Origin: RYN-433 sp036558265
Lineage (GTDB): Bacteria > Planctomycetota > Phycisphaerae > Tepidisphaerales > Tepidisphaeraceae
Length of the DNA stretch: 5,135 nt
NCBI GenBank assembly: GCA_036558265.1
Contig: DATBFY010000514.1
Coordinates: 1 to 5,135 of the forward strand
Direction of reading: 5' to 3'
The notes under the pieces were generated by a model. That model ran no database searches. It saw nothing but the letters and a program-made list of their open reading frames with translations, and was not told the DNA's origin. This document shows, one piece after another, positions 1-4,845 of the stretch. How positions within the stretch are numbered: the first letter of the stretch is position 1; every line of letters starts with the position of its first letter. The translations under genes and the position numbers were made by a program.

Positions 1-774
1 CTGTCCGCCCCCCAGCCCAACGAGCAGCCGCTTCATCGGCTCCTGGCTCACGCGGATCAGCCCTCGGCTCGGCTGGTTCAGATCCACGATCACCCACACC
101 ACCAGCGACACCAGCGCCACGAACGCCACCGTCGATACCACCGGGCGCAGCCCGCCCGCACCCTGCTCCCGGCCCACGAGCACGATCGACACCACCGCCG
201 AAACCAGCAGCAGCGTCATCACGCTGGGCGGCAATCGGTCGCGCAGCGACGCCACTCGCGACGTGTGCGCGCTGGTGACCTCGTTCAGCGTGTTGACCAG
301 CGGCACCGTCACCGGCGTCCCACCGTCCACCGCCTCACGCACCAGGCCCTGCATCTCGTCCTGCATCCGCTGCACCCGATCCAGTGTCGCCTCGACCTCC
401 CGTTCGCCCCGCGGCGGGCGGTCGCTCAGCGCCAGCCGGTACTCCACGTACTCGCGCACCTTCGCCATCAGTTTTTCTCCCACCGGCCCCTTCACCAGCG
501 CCGCGCACGTCGCGAAATCCCCGATCGCGTTCGCGTCCGTCACCACCATCTGCCGCCGCGCATCGTGCTTCGACAGCGACATCGAAAACGTGAACCCCAG
601 CAACAGCCCCAGGATCGCCAGGCTCGCGTCGTCCAGCGGCCCCCGCGCCGCCGCCGACGGATCCGTCGCCCGCCGCCGCCCCGCCCCCCCCCCCCCGCCC
701 CACCCCAGCAGCATCAGCGCCGCCAGCACCAGCCCGATCCACGCGCCGTTCACCTCGTTCAAGATCTGCGTCAT
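1..774 (-). CDS. Bestrophin-like (DUF4239-type) membrane protein, 3' end cut by window edge
   Basis: The minus-strand frame is open from an ATG at 774 through base 1, giving 258 codons with no stop; probably only a few C-terminal residues are missing. Four hydrophobic stretches are visible, at about residues 11-26, 50-67, 184-201 and 211-232, in a 2+2 arrangement around a charged central region. The second helix leads into LLGFTFSMSLSKHDARR and then VVTDANAIGDF, and the end carries DLNQPSRGLIRVSQEP. These match my memory of the bestrophin-like DUF4239 family (typical: GFTFSMA, RFD.RR, EANAIGT, RGLIRVSQ). The family is an inner-membrane protein of unproven function; channel activity is only suggested by distant similarity to bestrophins. 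Family members usually have Glu before ANAIG, here Asp. Residues 26-30 are five glycines encoded within a run of 13 G. The start at 774 has only a weak AGGAC upstream; an in-frame ATG at 801 would add nine residues. Divergent from the methyltransferase gene. Confidence 0.72.
   Translation of the reverse strand, partial: MTQILNEVNGAWIGLVLAALMLLGWGGGGGAGRRRATDPSAAARGPLDDASLAILGLLLGFTFSMSLSKHDARRQMVVTDANAIGDFATCAALVKGPVGEKLMAKVREYVEYRLALSDRPPRGEREVEATLDRVQRMQDEMQGLVREAVDGGTPVTVPLVNTLNEVTSAHTSRVASLRDRLPPSVMTLLLVSAVVSIVLVGREQGAGGLRPVVSTVAFVALVSLVVWVIVDLNQPSRGLIRVSQEPMKRLLVGLGGGQ
684..696 (-). repeat. 13-base homopolymer G tract inside coding sequence
   Basis: Thirteen consecutive C on the plus strand (G on the coding strand) fall in codons 26-30 of the membrane-protein gene, just after its first transmembrane helix. 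The conserved family motifs downstream are in frame with the start at 774 at this exact length, so a one- or two-base change would remove almost the whole protein. Long G tracts of this kind are known slipped-strand contingency loci in other bacteria; here that role is only inferred. A sequencing or assembly length error is the alternative. Confidence 0.85.
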
Positions 775-820
775 GTGTGCGTCCCGTCCTGCCGCCGACA
801 TCCCTCGCCACCAGCGCAAT

Positions 821-832
821 TGTCGGACGACA
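821..832. promoter_or_regulatory. Short palindrome, possible operator
   Basis: TGTCG and CGACA form perfect 5-base arms around a GA centre, about 50 bases upstream of the membrane-protein start. The position suits a repressor site for the minus-strand gene, but arms this short arise by chance in GC-rich DNA, and I do not recognise the motif as that of a named regulator. Confidence 0.2.
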
Positions 833-875
833 CACACTCTACCGCGCGCGCGGCGCGCCATCCGGTTTTTGTGAG

Positions 876-905
876 GCGACACGACCGCCCCAGGTCGGTC
901 GTCGC
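876..905. repeat. Bulged inverted repeat in the divergent region
   Basis: GCGAC plus GACCG (separated by a 2-base AC bulge) pair perfectly with CGGTC followed by GTCGC, giving 10 base pairs around an 8-base loop. Neither side is followed by a T tract, so it is not an intrinsic terminator. It could be an operator or a structure in the leader RNA of the methyltransferase gene. Confidence 0.4.
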
Positions 906-940
906 TTGACGCCGTCCGTGCAGATATCCATCACCGCCCC

Positions 941-990
941 GGGGAATCAACTCAAGGGCGTAGGGGTAAGGGTCAGTTTGAGATTCTCCC
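941..990 (+). promoter_or_regulatory. G-run cluster overlapping a long hairpin upstream of the methyltransferase
   Basis: Four G runs lie at 941-944, 956-958, 963-966 and 970-972, with spacers of 11, 4 and 3 bases: a quadruplex-like pattern with one overlong loop. The same segment can fold as a hairpin: 951-955 pairs with 978-982 (CTCAA/TTGAG), 944-947 with 983-986 (GAAT/ATTC), and 941-943 with 988-990 (GGG/CCC), with a 3-base and a 1-base bulge. The first G run is used by both structures, so they exclude each other. Located about 50-100 bases before the start codon. Whether it is transcribed is unknown. Confidence 0.3.
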
Positions 991-1042
991 CCCAACCTCG
1001 ACGTGACGAAACCATTGAGAAGCCCGCCGGCTGAGCCTATCA

Positions 1043-1654
1043 ATGGGAAACATGGCGACCAAGGATCACTGGGAATCAGTCTACCAGACGAAGGGGGACG
1101 GGGAAGTAAGCTGGACTCAAACAGACCCACAACTCTCCCTGTCCCTCATTTCCGAAGCATTACCGGGTGGATCGGTTATCGACATAGGGGGCGGCGCGTC
1201 GGTTCTCGTGGATCGACTGCTCGATGCGGGGTACGCCGCGGCGGTACTCGACATCTCGGGGGCGGCGCTGGAGCGGTCAAGAGCTCGGCTGGGCGAGCGG
1301 GCAAAGGACGTCCGGTGGATCGTGGCGGACGTGACGGCCGATCCCGACGTGGGCCAGTACGACCTCTGGCACGACCGGGCCGTGTTCCACTTCCTCACCG
1401 AACCGGCCGACCGGGCCGCCTACGTATCCATGCTGTCGCGGTCCGTGCGCGTCGGCGGTCACGCGGTGGTCGCGACGTTCGCGCTGGATGGACCGCAGAG
1501 TTGCAGCGGGCTCCCGGTCCGCCGCTACGACGGTCGGGCACTGGCGGCGGAGTTGGGGGTGGGATTCCGGCTGCTCAAGTCCGTATCCGAAACCCACGTG
1601 ACGCCGTCGGGCAAACCGCAGTCGTTTCAATACAGCGTGTTCCGACGGCAATGA
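1043..1654 (+). CDS. Small class I SAM-dependent methyltransferase
   Basis: The 203-residue product has the layout of a compact Rossmann-fold methyltransferase. Residues 45-53 (VIDIGGGAS) are the glycine-rich motif I that binds S-adenosylmethionine. The acidic residue ending strand 2 is D70 (AVLD), D96 (VADV) is the likely adenine-contacting position, and YDLWHDRAVFHFLTEPADR (106-124) corresponds to motif IV and the following helix. The ends also look family-specific: DHWESVYQTK near the start (usual for this 200-residue group, followed by EVSW) and ATFALDGPQSCSGLPVRRYD plus TPSGKPQSFQYSVFRR toward the C-terminus. The methyl acceptor cannot be read from the sequence; relatives are usually annotated only as methyltransferase-domain proteins. 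No good Shine-Dalgarno precedes the ATG at 1043. A second in-frame ATG at 1052 has GGGA just upstream and would give a 200-residue protein starting MATKDHW, equally consistent with the family. It is probably cytoplasmic and monocistronic, convergent with the next gene. Confidence 0.88.
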   Translation: MGNMATKDHWESVYQTKGDGEVSWTQTDPQLSLSLISEALPGGSVIDIGGGASVLVDRLLDAGYAAAVLDISGAALERSRARLGERAKDVRWIVADVTADPDVGQYDLWHDRAVFHFLTEPADRAAYVSMLSRSVRVGGHAVVATFALDGPQSCSGLPVRRYDGRALAAELGVGFRLLKSVSETHVTPSGKPQSFQYSVFRRQ

Positions 1655-1675
1655 GTAGCGCGTGCTTCAACTGTG

Positions 1676-1861
1676 TCATGGGAGCTTCGGTCGCCTGTTT
1701 CGCAACCCAAGCCAAAGCAGGAGAAGCCCCGCGATGAGCGCGAGGGCGGCGAGGCCGACGCATTTGCTGTCGTTCAGCCTGAATCCGTGCGATCCAAACC
1801 GGTAGGCTGCCGCGAAACAGACGACCGCCCCGATCGACAACAATATGCGCTTTGCCGACAT
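1676..1861 (-). CDS. Small two-helix membrane protein of unknown function
   Basis: I do not recognise a family. From the ATG at 1861 the product is 61 residues. It has a basic N-terminus (MSAKR), a hydrophobic segment at about residues 5-18, a polar connector (YRFGSHGFRLNDSKC), a strongly hydrophobic segment at about 33-50 and a basic tail (LRNRRPKLP). By the positive-inside rule both termini would be cytoplasmic, with the connector outside. The clean alternation of charge and hydrophobicity, and its fit in the gap after the methyltransferase stop, favour a real gene. An in-frame GTG at 1912 would add 17 residues (starting SELEEVVGL). The ATG is preceded by a GGTGG-rich stretch, a weak ribosome site. 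It lies downstream of the pseudopilin terminator, so it needs its own promoter or read-through. Confidence 0.5.
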   Translation of the reverse strand: MSAKRILLSIGAVVCFAAAYRFGSHGFRLNDSKCVGLAALALIAGLLLLWLGLRNRRPKLP

Positions 1862-1949
1862 GCCACCACCAGCTTCCCCCACCAAACCCACGACTTCCTC
1901 AAGCTCGCTCACGCTTCAGCGTGTCTCCCAAGACGCCAACGCCGAACGG

Positions 1950-1974
1950 CCCACTCCCCAAAACTCCCCATCCC
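1950..1974 (-). promoter_or_regulatory. Canonical four-run G-quadruplex motif just past a terminator
   Basis: On the minus strand four G runs of 3, 4, 4 and 3 bases are separated by loops of 2 (AT), 6 (AGTTTT) and 3 (AGT) bases, satisfying the standard G3+ N1-7 rule. The motif begins one base after the T tract of the intrinsic terminator in the same direction, and lies about 90 bases before the start of the small membrane-protein gene. Its possible roles are reinforcing polymerase pausing or shaping the leader of the next gene; neither is shown by the sequence itself. Confidence 0.55.
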
Positions 1975-1975
1975 G

Positions 1976-1996
1976 AAAAAAGGCGCGCTGTGCGCC
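1976..1996 (-). terminator. Rho-independent terminator after the pseudopilin gene
   Basis: Read on the minus strand, GGCGC and GCGCC form a perfect 5-base stem around the loop ACAGC, followed immediately by six T. It lies about 94 bases past the pseudopilin stop codon and is in the right orientation to end that transcript. The stem is short but all G-C. Confidence 0.6.
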
Positions 1997-2015
1997 CACT
2001 CGTCTCCGGGCCCCC

Positions 2016-2043
2016 TGGCTCCTTGGCTTCCTGGCTCCCTGGC
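2016..2043. repeat. Imperfect 8-base tandem repeat, 3.5 copies
   Basis: TGGCTCCT, TGGCTTCC, TGGCTCCC and a final TGGC follow one another at an exact 8-base period. The repeat lies between the pseudopilin stop codon and its terminator, so it would be in the 3' untranslated RNA. The period is not a multiple of three, and no convincing reading frame crosses it. Similar low-complexity GGAGCCA-type tracts occur between genes in some bacteria; no function is evident. Confidence 0.6.
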
Positions 2044-2089
2044 GTTTCCTCCCACCACAACTGCCAGAAGCTACCGCTCGCCGCAAAAC

Positions 2090-2806
2090 TCAGTTCTTCG
2101 GGTCGTACCACTGCACCTTCGTCGACTTGATCCGCTCGATGAAATCCGCATGCCCGTCGCAGAACAGCGCGTTCCCGTTCCCCGCGTTGGGGTCGTTGCT
2201 CTTCTCCGCGATCTTGTCGTGACGGTTGGACAGCAGGTTGTGACCGTCCGACGCGTAGTGCTGCGGCGCCCAGCAGCCGTCGTCAATCGTCGCGGCCGAC
2301 TCGTCCAGGAACATGATCTTCTCCGCCGGACGCTTCACCTGCGTGATCCGGATACGGTGATGCAGGTCACCGTTGTCCGGCGTCAATAGCAACCCGCCCA
2401 TGAACTCGTTCATGCTGTAGCTGTACTGGTAGGACGGATGCGCGGTCATGTTGTCCGATGGGCAACGGAACATGTCCGGATTGAAGACCTTGTTGGCGCT
2501 CATGTAACGGACCAGGGCGCTCTGATTGAGGTCCCGGCCCGTCTGCCACCAGATGAAATCGTCATCCCGCAGGTCGGTCGCCGCCGCACGGCAGAACCAC
2601 TGCTTGTTGTCGTTGAAGTACATGATGACCGCCGTGCCGATCTGTCGCAGGTTCGACAGGCACTGCACCCGCTTGCTCTGCTCCCGGGCACGCGACAACG
2701 CCGGCATCAGGATCGCGATCAGCAACGCGATGATGCCGATCACGACCAGCAGTTCGACCAGGGTAAACGCTCGGCGACGGGTGGCGACGGGGGCGACTGG
2801 CTGCAT
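2090..2806 (-). CDS. Prepilin-like protein (type II secretion/type IV pilin N-terminus), planctomycete CPSD/DGH type
   Basis: The 238-residue product begins with a short basic leader (residues 1-13, ending TRRRA) followed by FTLVELLVVIGIIALLIAIL, the class III signal and transmembrane helix of pseudopilins. Prepilin peptidase should cut between A13 and F14 and methylate F14; the conserved Glu+5 is E18. The leader ends in Ala rather than the usual Gly. The amphipathic helix continues through SRAREQSKRVQCLSNLRQIG. The globular part contains FRCPSD (113-118), SYSMNEF (129-135) and GNALFCDGHADF (211-222), the signatures of the large planctomycete/verrucomicrobial pseudopilin family. Four further cysteines besides C49 (72, 115, 178, 216) could form disulfides. 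The start at 2806 is chosen because GGAG lies 8 bases upstream and gives a normal leader length; GTG 2857 and ATG 2845 would give overlong leaders. Such proteins are thought to sit at the cell surface or in secretion pseudopili; exact role unknown. Confidence 0.9.
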   Translation of the reverse strand: MQPVAPVATRRRAFTLVELLVVIGIIALLIAILMPALSRAREQSKRVQCLSNLRQIGTAVIMYFNDNKQWFCRAAATDLRDDDFIWWQTGRDLNQSALVRYMSANKVFNPDMFRCPSDNMTAHPSYQYSYSMNEFMGGLLLTPDNGDLHHRIRITQVKRPAEKIMFLDESAATIDDGCWAPQHYASDGHNLLSNRHDKIAEKSNDPNAGNGNALFCDGHADFIERIKSTKVQWYDPKN

Positions 2807-2842
2807 GGGGCGGCTCCACGAAGATGGCAGGCATGGGGACAA

Positions 2843-2871
2843 CATGGACGTTCGCACAGACGACGTGTCAA
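2843..2871 (-). promoter_or_regulatory. Possible sigma-70-type promoter for the pseudopilin gene
   Basis: A perfect TTGACA hexamer lies at 2871-2866 on the minus strand. The best -10 candidate is CATGTT at 2846-2841 after a long 19-base spacer, matching only three of six consensus positions. Transcription would then begin around 2833, leaving a leader of about 27 bases that contains the GGAG ribosome site. The -35 match is good, the -10 poor. Confidence 0.3.
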
Positions 2872-2924
2872 AGGCATCGTAACCGCGGGCGGGCAGGCAA
2901 GGAAAGAAAAACTTCGTTCGGCCT

Positions 2925-2973
2925 CCCTCGCCCGGTACTCCGGGAGAGGGCCGGGGTGAGGGCTTTTCCCCGG
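2925..2973. repeat. GC-rich palindromic intergenic repeat (two adjacent hairpins)
   Basis: The first hairpin has arms CCCTCGCCCGG (2925-2935) and CCGGGAGAGGG (2940-2950) around TACT, 11 pairs with one G-A mismatch. Immediately next, CCGGGG (2951-2956) pairs perfectly with CCCCGG (2968-2973) around an 11-base loop. Translated on the minus strand the unit gives HPGPLPEYRAREAE, a spurious peptide type I recall from dispersed intergenic repeats in planctomycete and other GC-rich genomes. It lies 27-75 bases past the hydrolase stop. A T5CT3 tract at 2911-2903 (minus) follows the first stem after 13 bases, too far for a classical terminator, though the block may still stop or stabilise the hydrolase transcript. 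Confidence 0.55.
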
Positions 2974-2999
2974 TTGGTCGCGCTTCCCCTCGCCACCCG

Positions 3000-4814
3000 T
3001 CAACGACGATAGTCCGCCATCGCCCCAGTCAGGCGGGCGACACTGTCCGCCAGGCCCCCCTCCCGGTTGCGCGCCCGCCAGACGCCACGGTGCTCGTCCG
3101 CCAGCCGCTCCAGATCCGCCGCCAGGACACCCGGATCTTCCGACCCCCGATCGAGCAGGAAGCGGCCTCGACGGCAGGCGTGCCTCAGCAGGTCGCCCGC
3201 CAGATTGAACTCTGCCGATATCACCACCGCGTCCGAACAGGACATCCGCGCCTCGCCCAGCGGCGCGACGGTGGCCGCGATCGTCCGCTCCGCCGCGCTG
3301 TACTCATCCGCCGTCACGCCATCGAATAGACTCCGCCGATCCGGCGTCGCCAGCAACGTCCAGAACAGCCGCGTGCCATTGGTCAGCGGCTTCAACGCGG
3401 CGTGCGCCCGCCCCAGCTCCTGCGCCAACCGCCCCATCGTACCCGTGCGATCGTGGAACACATGAGCATCCAGCGCCGCCGCAAGGTCAAGCGGCCGGTT
3501 GGCCTCCAGCGCCCACGAATAGGCCGCCCCCGCGGCAAATCCGAGATAACTCACCGCCAGCGGTTGCACGTGCCCCCAGTCGCCCCAGTCGGTGATCAGA
3601 TAGCCCGCAGCATCATGGCGCAGGCCCGCCTCGGCCGCCTCGCGGAGGTTCGCGATCGCGTTGTCGGTCCGACCCGCGATCGAGCACCAACTGCTCGTGC
3701 CCGGGCAGACGAAGAACGGCAGCCCCGCGCCGTTGAACTTCGCCAGGTGCTCGTCAAACGGATGCCCGGCCTCATACCCCCACTCCAGCGCCACCGCGTC
3801 GCGCGGCAGTTCCCCGATCAGCTCCGGGTGACTGATGATCACGTCCCCCCAGAACATCATCATCCGCTGATGATCCTGAAGCAGACCATGGATCTTCCGC
3901 AGGAAATCGAGGTAAACCCGCCCCTTCCCCACGCGATCGCATTCTCCCTTCGATCGACCCAGCCCCAGGTCAAACGTCTCATCCAGGCCCACGTTGAACA
4001 GCGGCGACGTGAAGTGGGGCAGTAGTTCGCCGTAGAGGCTTGAGATCAGCTCGATCGACCGCGGATCGATCGAATTCAGCGTGAAACCCCCCTCGTGCCG
4101 GAACCCCCACGGAAAGCAAAAACCCTCCGGACACTCCGCCAGGTCCCGATAGGCCGGCAGCTTGAGCCACCGTTCCATGTGCCCGAACGAGTTCTGATTG
4201 GGCACCAGCTCGATGAACCGCTCCTGACAGTACCGATCCAGCGCCAGATACTCGTCACCCGTCATCGGGCTCGCCGTCGCCCACACGTCCGGGTGCCCGC
4301 GATATGCAAACGTATGCTCAGTGTAGAGTTGCAAATGGTTGATCTTCAGGTGCGACAGCATGTCCACCAAGGCATACAGCGTTTCCATCCGGGGCACCTT
4401 GTCCCGCGAGATGTCCAGCATCACCCCCCGAACCCGGAAGTCCGGCCGATCCTCGATCTGAAGGCAAGGGAGGGAGCCAGAGGGGTGCTGGCGAGTGATC
4501 TGGATCAGCGTCTGCACCCCATAAAACCCCCCCTCCGCCGTCCCCGCGGTCACGCTAATGCCGCGGCGCGAATCGATCTCCAGTTCGTAACCCTGCGGGT
4601 GCGCAACAGTTGCCAGGCCAAGATCGATCACCACGCCGGTCGTCGGTCCGCCCGCAACGATCTCATACTTCAATTCCCCCAGCGCCCGCTGCAAGCTGCG
4701 CGCACCCGCCAGGAGGTCGGCAGGGGTCGATAGGAGGCGAATGAAGCCGTTCCGAGGAAGCTCAAAGCTCCCCCCCGTCAACAAAACCCGCCGCGGCGTG
4801 GGAAGGAGGACCAT
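3000..4814 (-). CDS. Glycoside hydrolase family 20 protein (beta-N-acetylhexosaminidase-like), cytoplasmic
   Basis: The 604-residue product has GH20 architecture. Residues 1-120 form the non-catalytic alpha/beta (zincin-like) domain, ending in EGGFYGVQTLIQI and LQIEDRPDFRVRGVMLDISR, the usual junction. The TIM barrel spans about 127-440, and a helical C-terminal region fills 445-604, ending with WRARNREGGLADS. The probable catalytic pair is D278-E279 in FNVGLDET (substrate-assisted mechanism: Asp orients the 2-acetamido group, Glu is the acid/base). Other active-site candidates are E166-H167, NSFGHMERW (208-216), W322/D324, W345 and DWGDWGH (409-415). The usual HxGGDE is NVGLDE here. No signal peptide is present (MVLLPTPRRV), so it probably acts inside the cell on imported oligosaccharides as an exo-hexosaminidase; exact sugar unknown. 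The ATG at 4814 has no Shine-Dalgarno. It follows the isomerase gene by 31 bases, suggesting co-transcription. Confidence 0.88.
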   Translation of the reverse strand: MVLLPTPRRVLLTGGSFELPRNGFIRLLSTPADLLAGARSLQRALGELKYEIVAGGPTTGVVIDLGLATVAHPQGYELEIDSRRGISVTAGTAEGGFYGVQTLIQITRQHPSGSLPCLQIEDRPDFRVRGVMLDISRDKVPRMETLYALVDMLSHLKINHLQLYTEHTFAYRGHPDVWATASPMTGDEYLALDRYCQERFIELVPNQNSFGHMERWLKLPAYRDLAECPEGFCFPWGFRHEGGFTLNSIDPRSIELISSLYGELLPHFTSPLFNVGLDETFDLGLGRSKGECDRVGKGRVYLDFLRKIHGLLQDHQRMMMFWGDVIISHPELIGELPRDAVALEWGYEAGHPFDEHLAKFNGAGLPFFVCPGTSSWCSIAGRTDNAIANLREAAEAGLRHDAAGYLITDWGDWGHVQPLAVSYLGFAAGAAYSWALEANRPLDLAAALDAHVFHDRTGTMGRLAQELGRAHAALKPLTNGTRLFWTLLATPDRRSLFDGVTADEYSAAERTIAATVAPLGEARMSCSDAVVISAEFNLAGDLLRHACRRGRFLLDRGSEDPGVLAADLERLADEHRGVWRARNREGGLADSVARLTGAMADYRR

Positions 4815-4820
4815 GAGGGG

Positions 4821-4826
4821 AATATA
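4821..4826 (-). promoter_or_regulatory. TATATT element 6 bases before the hydrolase start (possible leaderless promoter)
   Basis: On the minus strand TATATT ends 6 bases before the ATG at 4814, which would place transcription start at or next to the A of the start codon. This TANNNT-plus-ATG spacing is the known signature of leaderless genes in several bacterial groups, and it would explain the lack of a Shine-Dalgarno site. No clear -35 element is seen. The AT-rich hexamer stands out in very GC-rich surroundings. Confidence 0.3.
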
Positions 4827-4845
4827 AGGCCTGCACTCCTCGCGA

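Larger units (their letters stand above)
775..1042. other. Divergent intergenic region, 268 bases, no gene
   Basis: This region separates the minus-strand membrane-protein gene from the plus-strand methyltransferase gene and should carry both promoters. I found no convincing -35/-10 pair; a TTGACG at 906-911 has no matching -10 hexamer at 17 bases. It contains a short palindrome (821-832), an alternating CG tract (843-852) next to the palindrome GGCGCGCC (852-859), a bulged hairpin (876-905), and a G-run cluster that can also form a long hairpin (941-990). Open frames across it on both strands have no recognisable protein content. Confidence 0.6.

Noticed and set aside
775..801. Alternative upstream ATG at 801 for the membrane protein
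   Set aside because: It is in frame, but a GAGG lies directly against the ATG and the added nine residues (MSAAGRDAH) do not resemble family starts. It cannot be excluded.
335..835. Minus-strand frame of 166 codons overlapping the membrane-protein gene
   Set aside because: It is an out-of-frame reading with glycine/alanine/arginine-rich sequence and no recognisable domain.
843..859. Alternating CG run next to GGCGCGCC as a Z-DNA or regulatory site
   Set aside because: Such tracts are frequent in GC-rich intergenic DNA, and nothing else supports a role.
876..905. Hairpin in the divergent region as a terminator
   Set aside because: No T tract follows on either strand, and no gene ends there.
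263..909. Two long plus-strand open frames opposite the membrane-protein gene
   Set aside because: Their translations are arginine-, proline- and serine-rich low-complexity sequence, as expected from the antisense strand of a GC-rich gene; the minus-strand frame has family motifs and membrane helices.
1277..1651. Antisense open frame across the methyltransferase gene
   Set aside because: Its composition is of shadow type, while the plus-strand frame has an intact SAM-binding motif and family-specific ends.
2438..2959. Plus-strand 173-codon frame opposite the pseudopilin
   Set aside because: It is rich in Arg, Gln and Asp from antisense reading; the pseudopilin signature on the other strand is unambiguous.
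2740..3003. Minus-strand 87-codon frame between the hydrolase and pseudopilin
   Set aside because: Its protein-like segment comes from the palindromic intergenic repeat; there is no ribosome site and it overlaps the pseudopilin gene out of frame.
3402..4733. Plus-strand frames of 207 and 212 codons inside the hydrolase gene
   Set aside because: They are antisense shadows without domains, fully inside a well-supported 604-residue enzyme gene.
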